Shown here in pieces: positions 46,906 to 56,535 of a stretch of DNA of 64,000 nucleotides (position 1 is its first letter; each line of letters opens with the position of its first letter). The translations under genes and the position numbers were made by a program. Where the stretch lies: positions 124,001 to 188,000 of the forward strand of contig NZ_JAJLQZ010000010.1 in the NCBI RefSeq assembly GCF_020991375.1. Reading direction: 5' to 3'. Below the pieces are notes generated by a model. It saw nothing but the letters and a program-made list of their open reading frames with translations. It made no database searches and was not told where the DNA came from. This DNA comes from Glycomyces amatae. Its GTDB lineage: Bacteria; Actinomycetota; Actinomycetes; Mycobacteriales; Micromonosporaceae.

Positions 46906-46937
46906 CCCCCTGAACCGGCGGCGGAGCCGCCGGGTGC

Positions 46938-46988
46938 GACGAACGGGTCCGGCCCGACCGCTGAGCGGTCGGGCCGGACCCGTTCGTC
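46938..46988. terminator. Perfect 24-bp hairpin terminator
   Basis: Arms 46938-46961 and 46965-46988, fully complementary, loop TGA. It lies between the Pro/Ala-rich gene and the repeat array after the convergent glbO gene, so it may serve both strands. Confidence 0.85.
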
Positions 46989-46996
46989 GATGATTC

Positions 46997-47189
46997 GCTT
47001 CATGGGTTCCGCGCGATGGGCTCACGTTTCACTGGATCCGCACAGTGCGCCAGCGCTTCACGGGTCCGCGTACCGCGGTCACGTTTCACCGGGTTCGCGT
47101 ACTGCCCTCATGCTTCATGGGTTCCGCATACTGCGCTCACGCTTCATGCGTTCCGCATACTGCGCCCATGCTTCATGCGTTCCGCATGA
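46997..47189. repeat. 29-bp degenerate tandem repeat (about 6.7 copies)
   Basis: Unit starts (consensus GCTTCATGNGTTCCGCAT, then about 11 more bases) fall at 46997, 47026, 47055, 47083, 47112, 47141 and 47170: spacing 29 except one of 28. The copies nearest the glbO gene (47112 onward) are almost identical; those further away have more mismatches. The last partial copy is the 3' end of the glbO coding sequence itself, including its stop codon. The period is not a multiple of 3, so this is not coding repeat expansion. Confidence 0.85.
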
Positions 47190-47613
47190 AGTCCGCCGCG
47201 CGGACCATGTACTCCCACATCGCCTGGTCGTGCTCGGCCGGCAGGGCGACCTCGTCCATCGCGTGGCGCATGCACCGCAGCCAGGCGTCGCGTTCGCGCT
47301 CGCCGATCGTGTAGGGCGCGTGGCGCATCCGCAGGCGCGGGTGGCCCCGCTCCTCGGAGTAGGCGTGCGGGCCGCCCCAGTACTGCTCGAGGAACATCTT
47401 CAGGCGGCGCGCCGCCGGAGCGAGGTCCTCCTCGGGGTACATCGGCCGCATGATCGGATCGTCGGCGACCTGGGCGTAGAACGCGTCGACGAGTCGCTGG
47501 AAGGTCTCCTCGCCGCCCACGGCCTCGTAGAAGGACTGGGGGGCGGACTGGCCGTTCGGCGCCGCCACTTTCGCGGCGATCGGCACGACGGCCCGCGGGC
47601 TGTCACTAGGCAT
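47173..47613 (-). CDS. glbO: Truncated haemoglobin, group II (GlbO)
   Basis: A 146-residue haem protein of the 2-on-2 globin fold. After a 25-residue N-terminal extension, FYEAVGGEETFQRLVDAFYAQV covers helices A-B with Tyr B10; MYPEED supplies Tyr CD1; RMRHAPYTI has the proximal His F8; DAWLRCM has Trp G8, the marker of group II. GlbO proteins bind O2 tightly and are linked to NO/peroxide handling and membrane respiration. The coding end is embedded in the tandem repeat. It lies downstream of mscS on the same strand. Confidence 0.93.
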   Translation of the reverse strand: MPSDSPRAVVPIAAKVAAPNGQSAPQSFYEAVGGEETFQRLVDAFYAQVADDPIMRPMYPEEDLAPAARRLKMFLEQYWGGPHAYSEERGHPRLRMRHAPYTIGERERDAWLRCMRHAMDEVALPAEHDQAMWEYMVRAADFMRNA

Positions 47614-47689
47614 CTGTCAATCGTGCCAACCGCGGCCCCCGCTGGGAAGCCGATCAGGCGCGCGTCACACCGATTGGGCCGCACATCAC

Positions 47690-48700
47690 CTACGGGGCCG
47701 TCCCCGGGCCCCCTGCGGCCCCGCGCGGCACGTAGATCCGCCCGGCCGCGGCCAGGTCGATCATCCCCGCCTCCCGCAGCGCCTCGGCGATGCGCCTGCG
47801 CAGCTCCCGGCCCGCCGCCCACTGCTGGTCGGAGAGGGTCCGCACGCCCAGGCGCACCTTGATCTCGTCGATCGTGACCGAGACCGGACCGAGGTACTCC
47901 GGCTCCTGGAGGACGTGGTCGCGCCACTCGTCGTCGGCGGCGAAGGCCTCGGCGACCTCGACGATCTTCTCCCCGGCCGCGTCCACGTCCGCCGTCGGCG
48001 GCAGCGGCGTGTCCACCACCACGTACGCCCAGCCCTGGCTCGAGTTCCCCACCCGCAGGATCTGGCCGTTGCGCACGTACCACAGTGTCCCGTCCAGCGA
48101 CCGCAGCGTCGTGACCCGCAGGCCCATGTCGACGACGGTGCCCGAGGCGTCGCCCACGTCGACGATGTCGCCCACCCCGTACTGGTCCTCGATGAGGATG
48201 AAGATCCCCGCCAGGTAGTCCTGCACCAGGTTCTGCGCGCCGAAGCCGATCGCGATGCCCGCGATGCCCGCGCTGGCGAGGATCGGGGCCAGGTTCACGT
48301 TGAACGCGCTCAGCACCAGCATGAACGCGATGGCGAAGATCACGATGCTCGCCACGTGCTGGAGCACCCCGGTGAGCGTCTCGGCGCGCGCCGCCGACCG
48401 GTCGCCCATGAGCTCCTCGCGCCGGGAGTTCGAGGAGCCGAGCTTGTCCGCCAGGTCCGCGATCGACTGCGGGCCCCTGATGGTGGTGACCTGCTTGATG
48501 ATCCTCGCGACCGAGCGGTTGACGATCCACCGCAGCAGGAGGGCCGCCAGCACGATGATCAGCACCTGGCCGATCTTGTCGAGCACCAGGCCGGTGTCGA
48601 TGGAGAACTCCCGGTTCCCGGTCATGTTCCACAGGAGCGTGCAGGAGTTGAACCCCGCGTCGCAGGGCGAGGTCTCACCGGACTCGGCAAGCAGTTCCAC
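47690..48700 (-). CDS. MscS family mechanosensitive channel
   Basis: A 336-residue small-conductance channel. An N-terminal segment with two Cys (about residues 13-20) precedes three TM segments (about 42-60, 112-130, 135-160). The pore-lining TM3 and beta domain contain ILASAGIAGIAIGFGAQNLVQDYLAGIFILIEDQYGVGD, diagnostic of MscS. A cytoplasmic alpha/beta vestibule follows (180-320). It releases osmolytes on hypo-osmotic shock. GTG start with a weak RBS. Upstream of glbO, 76 nt apart. Confidence 0.93.
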   Translation of the reverse strand: MELLAESGETSPCDAGFNSCTLLWNMTGNREFSIDTGLVLDKIGQVLIIVLAALLLRWIVNRSVARIIKQVTTIRGPQSIADLADKLGSSNSRREELMGDRSAARAETLTGVLQHVASIVIFAIAFMLVLSAFNVNLAPILASAGIAGIAIGFGAQNLVQDYLAGIFILIEDQYGVGDIVDVGDASGTVVDMGLRVTTLRSLDGTLWYVRNGQILRVGNSSQGWAYVVVDTPLPPTADVDAAGEKIVEVAEAFAADDEWRDHVLQEPEYLGPVSVTIDEIKVRLGVRTLSDQQWAAGRELRRRIAEALREAGMIDLAAAGRIYVPRGAAGGPGTAP

Positions 48701-48877
48701 GTTCGTCTCTTCTCAGGTCTCCGGCACCGGCGGTGCGCCCGGTCCTCGCAGGTCGTCGCCACCGGCGGTTCGCACAGACGATATTCGCTCGTCATTCAAG
48801 ATCCCACGGAACCAGGGTGCAATTTTCTGAGATTTAGGTCAAACTTGACGAGACCGATGGCTTGGAGGTACGACACC

Positions 48878-49489
48878 GTGATAGGTCCTCGACATAGGAG
48901 TACGCTCGCCGGCGATGACCCTGCCCCAGGGGTGCTCCCGAATCTCTTCGCGCACAATGCCGCGACGCTGGGCTCGGCCCTCGTCCTGAACCAGAGCTAC
49001 GAGCCGCTGTGCGTGATACCAGTGAGGCGGGCGGCAGTGCTGCTGCTCACCCGCAAAGCCGAAACCGTCACTCCTGGTGACGGTTTTCTGCGCTCCGAAA
49101 CCATGCACATCCCCGTCCCCTCGGTGGTCCGCCTCAAACGCTACGTCGCCATACCCCGGCAGGTCGGCGCGAGCCCCTCGCGGCGCGGCGTGTTCACGCG
49201 CGACGACTGGCGCTGCGTCTACTGCGGCTCCTCCGCCGAGACCATCGATCACGTGATGCCCCGCTCGCGCGGCGGGACCCACACGTGGGACAACGTCGTG
49301 GCGGCGTGCGCCCCCTGCAACCACCGCAAAAGCGACAAGACCCTCGCCGAGCTCGGGTGGCGGCTGCCCCGGGCGCCCCGGCCCCCCTCCGGCTGGCAGC
49401 TGCGCGGCTTCCGCGGGCAACGGCGCCCCGACCCCGCATGGGAGGCATGGCTCCCGCGCCACGGAAAGGAGCGCGCCCGGCTCTCCTAG
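48878..49489 (+). CDS. HNH endonuclease family protein
   Basis: A 203-residue protein conserved in actinobacteria. The N-terminal part LVLNQSYEPLCVIPVRRAAVLLLTRKAE is typical of the family. The HNH domain follows: zinc Cys pairs CVYCG and CAPCN, and the catalytic IDHVMPRSRGGTHTWDNVVAAC. The role is unproven; it is probably a DNA-nicking or repair enzyme rather than part of a restriction system, as no methylase is near. GTG 48878 (GGAGG 9 nt upstream) is preferred to ATG 48857, which lacks a site. Close to glbO in M. tuberculosis too, as I recall. Confidence 0.88.
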   Translation: MIGPRHRSTLAGDDPAPGVLPNLFAHNAATLGSALVLNQSYEPLCVIPVRRAAVLLLTRKAETVTPGDGFLRSETMHIPVPSVVRLKRYVAIPRQVGASPSRRGVFTRDDWRCVYCGSSAETIDHVMPRSRGGTHTWDNVVAACAPCNHRKSDKTLAELGWRLPRAPRPPSGWQLRGFRGQRRPDPAWEAWLPRHGKERARLS

Positions 49490-49508
49490 AGGACTCCATC
49501 GGGCGGAG

Positions 49509-49539
49509 GGGCCCGTCGGCCATCGCGGCCGGCGGGCCC
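49509..49539 (+). terminator. Terminator after HNH gene
   Basis: 13-bp stem with one G-U pair (49509-49521 with 49527-49539), followed by TTTCC. Confidence 0.7.
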
Positions 49540-49720
49540 TTTCCGTGCCCGATGGCGCCCGCCCCAACGGGATCGGGCGCCGTGCGACCGACCGCACGGA
49601 GTTACCACCTGCGGCGATGTGAGGGGCGTAATTGGATTAGTCTGAGGGGCGTGGTCACGGCGCCCGCTTGCCAGCCGTAAGTTTGCAGAGTCACCCTGTA
49701 CCTGTATTTAGGGGAGCAAC

Positions 49721-49981
49721 ATGACGTTCCAGGACTTGCTGATATTGTTCGGCGCCCCGATCCTGGTTGTGGTCGCGGTCTTCGCCGTGGTCTTCCTGCG
49801 GCACCCGAGGCCGCAGTCCCGCTATCGCGCGGGAGAGCCCTACAACTTCAAACCCGTGTGGTTCGTCGCCCGCAACGGCGCGGTGGCCGAGAGCGCCCAC
49901 GGCGGCGCGGCCGAGATCGAGTCCCCGCACGCCGAATCGGTCGCCAGTGGACCCAAGGGAGGCTCGCATGGCAAGTGGTAG
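49721..49981 (+). CDS. Small single-pass membrane protein, 86 aa
   Basis: Family not recognised. Residues 5-26 form a TM (LLILFGAPILVVVAVFAVVF) followed by HPRP, a Tyr/Arg-rich stretch containing YNFKPVWFVARNG, and a hydrophilic His/Gly/Ser-rich tail. GGGGAG lies just before the ATG. It overlaps the DUF5130 gene by 14 nt, so the two are translationally coupled and probably act together at the membrane. Confidence 0.75.
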   Translation: MTFQDLLILFGAPILVVVAVFAVVFLRHPRPQSRYRAGEPYNFKPVWFVARNGAVAESAHGGAAEIESPHAESVASGPKGGSHGKW

Positions 49982-50408
49982 CCAGATCGCGATCGTGGAG
50001 GGCGTCGACAAGAGCCCCGAGGAGGTCCAGCCGGCCGTCCTCGAAGGCCCCTTCGACGTCAAGGAGCTCCTCCACCTCGACGAGGCCCTGTCCGTGGCCG
50101 AGCGCGACGGCGGCGGCCTGCACTACAGCGTCTACGTCGGCCCGCTGCACGACCCGGTGCGGGGCGCGGCCGAGGCCCTGCACGAGCGGCTCGCCGAGCC
50201 GGACCGCTCGGTCCTTGTGGCCGTCTCGCCCGAGCAGCGGCAGCTGGAGATCGTCACCGGCAAGCTCGCCCAGGAGAAGATCCCGGACCGCTCCGCGGCC
50301 CTCGTCGTCTTCTCCATGGAGGCCGCCTTCGGGGCCGGGCAGCTGGCCGGCGGCATCATCACCGGCCTGCGGATGCTCGCCGAGGCCGCCCAGAGCAACA
50401 CCCACTGA
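49968..50408 (+). CDS. DUF5130 (TPM-like) protein
   Basis: A 146-residue protein with the DUF5130 pattern of actinobacteria: LHYSVYVGPLHDPVRGAAEALHERL, then VLVAVSPEQRQLEIVTG and a helical end (AAFGAGQLAGGIITGLRML). The alternating strands and helices resemble the TPM domain. No catalytic motif is evident. AAGGGAGG precedes the ATG, which lies inside the upstream small membrane gene. In M. tuberculosis a similar gene sits between the HNH gene and pepN (from memory). Confidence 0.82.
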   Translation: MASGSQIAIVEGVDKSPEEVQPAVLEGPFDVKELLHLDEALSVAERDGGGLHYSVYVGPLHDPVRGAAEALHERLAEPDRSVLVAVSPEQRQLEIVTGKLAQEKIPDRSAALVVFSMEAAFGAGQLAGGIITGLRMLAEAAQSNTH

Positions 50409-50416
50409 ACGACGCC

Positions 50417-50449
50417 GAAGCGGCGGCCGGGTCTCCCGGCCGCCGCTTC
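50417..50449. terminator. Bidirectional terminator
   Basis: Perfect 15-bp stem (50417-50431 with 50435-50449), loop TCT, between convergent genes. Confidence 0.85.
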
Positions 50450-50456
50450 CGCGTTC

Positions 50457-51398
50457 TCAGCTCTTGTTCGCGCTCGGGAACCGGCGCTCGATCAGGTCGT
50501 CGGCGTCGGTGAGCTCGAGCTTCCCGATGAACTCGACCCACGACAGCGAGTCGGCCACCGTCTCGCGGATCGACAGGATCGTCGTGCCCGGGATGCGCAT
50601 CGTCAGCGTCGCCGGGGTCCCGATCCGCTGCTGCGCCAGGACCGCCTCGGTCGGCTGCCCGTTGAGGCCCTTCGACAGCTCGAACACCGCCGACCGGTTC
50701 TCCTCGGCCTTCGGCACCCATTCCATGTCGCGCTTGAGCATCAGGGCCGCGCCGATCTGCTTGCCGTCCGACTCGCCGTTGTAGGTGAGCACGATCCGGT
50801 TCGCGTCGCCCCGGGCGCTCGAGAGGCTCCAGGCCGCGTCCGCCACGTCCACCAGCTGCCCCTGGAACCGCCGCACCGACGACCGCACCTGCCTGGTCCG
50901 GCGCCGGTCGGCGATCGGCTTCGCGATGATCCGGAAGACCACCACCAGCACGATCAGCACCAGCAGGCCGATCCCGGCCGCGGCCAGCTCGTGCAGTCCC
51001 GCCTCGAGGCTCCAGATCATCGACATGGGCACGAGCACGCCCGACGCCAGGCCCAGCAGCGGCTTGAGCCAGAACGGCCCCGACCCGCCGGGCAGGCGTA
51101 GTGGTGCCATCAGGCCGACCACGGCCGCCACCACTAGCGCGATGCCGGTCAGCTCCGGGGCGGGCACGTCGTACCGGCCCAGCCAGGCGACCGCCCACCA
51201 TCCCAGGAACACCGATCCGATGGCCACCGTGGGGATGAGCAGCACCACGGCGAACAGCAGCTGCTGCGGCTGCGGCCGGGTGCGCGAGGCGAGGACGGGC
51301 CCGAGCAGGAGGAGGGGCAGGACCACGCCGAACAGCGCGACCAGGGTGGCACTGAGGACTGCCACCGGCAAAAGCGCGGACAAGACTGCTCTCTCCAT
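50457..51398 (-). CDS. Hypothetical polytopic membrane protein, 313 aa
   Basis: Family not recognised. The first 160 residues contain five TM segments (about 5-35, 48-70, 82-98, 108-128, 135-160). The C-terminal half (about 165-313) is soluble and cytoplasmic, with alternating strands and charged helices (RDMEWVPKAEENRSAVFELSKGLNGQP). No enzyme motif is apparent. ATG start with a poor RBS. It follows pepN on the same strand but a hairpin lies between, so it is probably transcribed separately. Confidence 0.7.
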   Translation of the reverse strand: MERAVLSALLPVAVLSATLVALFGVVLPLLLLGPVLASRTRPQPQQLLFAVVLLIPTVAIGSVFLGWWAVAWLGRYDVPAPELTGIALVVAAVVGLMAPLRLPGGSGPFWLKPLLGLASGVLVPMSMIWSLEAGLHELAAAGIGLLVLIVLVVVFRIIAKPIADRRRTRQVRSSVRRFQGQLVDVADAAWSLSSARGDANRIVLTYNGESDGKQIGAALMLKRDMEWVPKAEENRSAVFELSKGLNGQPTEAVLAQQRIGTPATLTMRIPGTTILSIRETVADSLSWVEFIGKLELTDADDLIERRFPSANKS

Positions 51399-51464
51399 TC
51401 ACCATGAGCCGCCATTGCGACGCGCGGCGGACACGGCGAGCTTATCAACGGCGTGAAAAGCACT

Positions 51465-51504
51465 CGGGGCTCCGTGCGCCTCCGGCGAGGCCCACGGAGC
51501 CCCG
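51465..51504 (-). terminator. Terminator after pepN
   Basis: 12-bp stem (51465-51476 with 51493-51504) enclosing a second 5-bp stem with loop CGGC. The pepN stop lies just to the right. Confidence 0.75.
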
Positions 51505-51525
51505 GACGGGCTCGGCGGTCCGCGA

Positions 51526-54066
<2,541 letters not shown>

Positions 54067-54159
54067 TATGCCTCCAGTCTCCAGGGTTCGGATATGAAAG
54101 AAGTGTGTCACATCCTAGGAGTTCACTCGGCGGCCACGGCGACGGCGAACGGAGTCGAT

Positions 54160-54165
54160 TACGCT
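54160..54165 (+). promoter_or_regulatory. -10 box, leaderless DUF1015 gene
   Basis: TACGCT ends 6 nt before the GTG at 54172; no Shine-Dalgarno sequence. Confidence 0.55.
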
Positions 54166-54171
54166 CGTGGC

Positions 54172-55377
54172 GTGACTGCTGCACACCCGATCGACCAGGC
54201 CTGGCTCTCCACCGGGAACACTGGCGCGAAGAACTACGACGAGTTCCCCGACGAAACCGAGATCACCCGGATCGTCGAGGCCAATCCCGCGAGCATGCTG
54301 GGCGTCGAGATGCCCGCGCACACCCCCGAGGCGGTGGCCGCGGGCCTCACGTTCGAGCAGGCCCTCCCGGCCGCGGCCGAGCGGCTCGCGGCCCTCAAGG
54401 AGGCCGGGCGCTTCGCCGCGTTCGGCGACGTCGCCGTGGCCTACCGCATCTCCGGCGGCGAGGAGCCGGTCTTCTACGGCGTCTACTGCCTCGTCGACAC
54501 CGCCGAGATCTCCTCCGCCGCGGACGAGCCCGGCAAGGTCATCCGCAACGAGGACGTCTTCATCGAGAAGGTCAAGCAGCGCAACGAACTCAACCAGCGC
54601 CTGCGCCACCTGCTCAGCCCCGTGCTGCTGCTCCAGTCCACGCGCGGCGACGAGCTGCACGCCGCGGTCGAGGCCGCCATCGCCGACGCGGGCGAGCCGG
54701 TCTCCTCCGACACCGACGAGTCCGGGCGCGCCCACGAGATCTGGGCGATCGGCGGCGAGGCGGGCGAGGCCCTGACCGCGCTGGCCGGGGACGGCGACCT
54801 CATCGTCGCCGACGGCAACCACCGCTCGCTCGCGGCGCAGGTCGGCGAGCTCGACCGCTTCCTCGCGGTCGTCACCACCCCCCGGTCCGTGGCGATCCGC
54901 CCCTACCACCGGCTCGTCAAGGGCCTGCCGGGCGCGGCCACCCAGCTGGTGGAGCAGATCGGCCAGATCGGCGCCACCGTGACCGAGGTCGACGGACCGC
55001 CCGAGACGCCCGCCGAGGGCGGCACCGTGGTCGTCTACGGCCGCGGCCGCACCTGGGAGATCGTCTTCGGCGACACCGAGGGCTCCGTGGTGGACCGGCT
55101 CGACCACACCCGCGTCGAGCAGGAGGTCTTCGACGGGCTCCTCGGCTGGGACGCGGGGGACAAGCGCATCACCTACGTCGGCGGCGACTACCCGGCGTCC
55201 TGGCTCGCCGAGCAGGTCGACGCGGGCAGGGCCGACCTGGCGGTCCTCATCGCCCCGGTCACCGTCCCCGACTTCATCGACGTGAACCTCCAGCGGCTCA
55301 AGATGCCCCGCAAGTCCACCTGGTTCGTGCCCAAGGCGCGGGCCGGCCTCGCCATCGCCGAGCTCCCGAAGGGCTAG
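54172..55377 (+). CDS. DUF1015 family protein
   Basis: A 401-residue protein of the DUF1015 family (annotated elsewhere as a putative SpoOJ/ParA-like or HTH protein, without proof). It shows the family pattern of YDEFPDETEIT at the N-terminus, FIEKVKQRNELNQRLRHLLSPVLLL, and the signature DGNHRSLAAQ (about residue 219), where relatives have DGHHR. It may have a nucleotide-related activity. Leaderless GTG start. Twelve nt separate it from rpiB. Confidence 0.82.
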   Translation: MTAAHPIDQAWLSTGNTGAKNYDEFPDETEITRIVEANPASMLGVEMPAHTPEAVAAGLTFEQALPAAAERLAALKEAGRFAAFGDVAVAYRISGGEEPVFYGVYCLVDTAEISSAADEPGKVIRNEDVFIEKVKQRNELNQRLRHLLSPVLLLQSTRGDELHAAVEAAIADAGEPVSSDTDESGRAHEIWAIGGEAGEALTALAGDGDLIVADGNHRSLAAQVGELDRFLAVVTTPRSVAIRPYHRLVKGLPGAATQLVEQIGQIGATVTEVDGPPETPAEGGTVVVYGRGRTWEIVFGDTEGSVVDRLDHTRVEQEVFDGLLGWDAGDKRITYVGGDYPASWLAEQVDAGRADLAVLIAPVTVPDFIDVNLQRLKMPRKSTWFVPKARAGLAIAELPKG

Positions 55378-55380
55378 GGT
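55375..55380 (+). promoter_or_regulatory. Possible -10 box, leaderless rpiB
   Basis: TAGGGT ends 8 nt before the rpiB GTG and overlaps the stop codon of the DUF1015 gene; it could be coincidental. Confidence 0.35.
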
Positions 55381-55388
55381 CTGTCATC

Positions 55389-55856
55389 GTGCGCATTTAT
55401 CTCGGTTCCGACCACGCCGGCCTCGAACTCAAGGACCACCTGGTGAAGCACCTGACCGGTCGCGGCTTCGAGGTCGTGGACGTGGGCCCCCACCGGTACG
55501 ACGCCGAAGACGACTACCCGCCGTTCTGCCTGCACGCCGCCTCGCGCGTCGTCGCCGACCCGGGCAGCCTCGGCATCGTCGTCGGCGGCTCGGGCAACGG
55601 CGAGCAGATCGCCGCCAACAAGGTCCCCGGCTGCCGCGCGGCCCTGGCCTGGAGCGTGGAGACCGCCCGGCTCGGCCGCCAGCACAACGACGCGAACGTG
55701 GTCGCCATCGGCGGGCGGATGCACTCGCTGGAGGAGGCGACGGCCTTCGCCGACGCGTTCGTGGACGAGGACTTCTCGGGGGCCGAGCGCCACCAGCGCC
55801 GCATCGACATGCTGACCGCGTGGGAGTCCACTCACGAGCTCCCCGACCTCCCTTAG
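55389..55856 (+). CDS. rpiB: Ribose-5-phosphate isomerase B
   Basis: A 155-residue enzyme of the pentose phosphate pathway interconverting ribose-5-P and ribulose-5-P. N-terminal GSDHAGLELKDHL, the phosphate loop GSGNGEQIAANK (about residue 66), CRAALAWS and HNDANVVAIGGR identify the RpiB (LacAB) fold. The catalytic-base Cys of E. coli RpiB is replaced by another residue, as in mycobacterial RpiB, where Glu (here in GNGEQ) acts. The length is right. Ends at a hairpin. Confidence 0.95.
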   Translation: MRIYLGSDHAGLELKDHLVKHLTGRGFEVVDVGPHRYDAEDDYPPFCLHAASRVVADPGSLGIVVGGSGNGEQIAANKVPGCRAALAWSVETARLGRQHNDANVVAIGGRMHSLEEATAFADAFVDEDFSGAERHQRRIDMLTAWESTHELPDLP

Positions 55857-55876
55857 GGGCGTACGACACGACGCGG

Positions 55877-55897
55877 GGCCCGGGCAGCGCCCGGGCC
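55877..55897 (+). terminator. Terminator after rpiB
   Basis: 9-bp stem GGCCCGGGC/GCCCGGGCC with loop AGC, followed by TTC. Confidence 0.75.
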
Positions 55898-55973
55898 TTC
55901 GCCGTACCACGACACCGAGCGAAAAACAGGAGAATTCGGAACTCGACGTATGGAGTTATTGGACAGGCGTTGG

Positions 55974-55979
55974 TAGCGT
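55974..55979 (+). promoter_or_regulatory. -10 box, 143-aa membrane protein gene
   Basis: TAGCGT ends 6 nt before the ATG at 55986; no Shine-Dalgarno sequence. Confidence 0.45.
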
Positions 55980-55985
55980 CAATAC

Positions 55986-56417
55986 ATGTCTAAGGGTCTT
56001 CGCGTTCTCCTCCAGGTCTTCCAGGCGATCGGCCTGCTGGGGACCTTGCTGTTCCTGGCGTCCTCGCTGCTGTGGTACATCGCCGACTTCGATCTGACCG
56101 GCCTCGCCGAGGACTCGGCCCCGGTCGAGCTGTGGGCCATCGGCTTCGGCGTCCTCACCCTCACCCTCTCTCCCGCGCTGTGGTCGCTGGCCCGCACCGG
56201 CGGCCAGGTCGCCGCGCCGCAGCCGGCCGGCGGCTTCGACCGCGCGGCGCCCGCCGTCCCGGCCCAGCAGGCCCCGCCCGGCAGCGTCTTCGAGCCGATG
56301 AGCGCCGGCCAGGCCCCCGCCCCGCCCGCCAGCTCCTACGGCCAGCCCTCCGCCCCCGGCGGCATCACCCCCGCCTCCTCCCCGCAGGCCGGCAGCCCCT
56401 GGGGCTCGGGCCGCTGA
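55986..56417 (+). CDS. Small two-TM membrane protein with Pro-rich tail, 143 aa
   Basis: Family not recognised. Two TM segments (about 8-33 and 48-68) form a hairpin, followed by a disordered Pro/Ala/Gly/Ser tail of about 70 residues, probably cytoplasmic. It lies 118 nt upstream of an atypical Ser/Thr kinase on the same strand. A role as membrane partner or target of that kinase is only inference. Confidence 0.7.
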   Translation: MSKGLRVLLQVFQAIGLLGTLLFLASSLLWYIADFDLTGLAEDSAPVELWAIGFGVLTLTLSPALWSLARTGGQVAAPQPAGGFDRAAPAVPAQQAPPGSVFEPMSAGQAPAPPASSYGQPSAPGGITPASSPQAGSPWGSGR

Positions 56418-56535
56418 CCCGGCCCGCGGCCGGTTGCCCGCTGAGACGCTGCGAACAGCACCGGCTCCGGGGGCCACGAGCGGTGGATTTCAGGCGTTAG
56501 GCTATGGGCTCGGACCTATTCGCGAAGGACCACTC

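Noticed and set aside
46997-47189. CRISPR array
   Set aside because: Copies are contiguous 29-bp units without spacers, degenerate, and no cas genes are present.
48857-49489. HNH gene as part of a restriction or homing element
   Set aside because: No methyltransferase, intron or intein features; the family is a conserved stand-alone actinobacterial protein.
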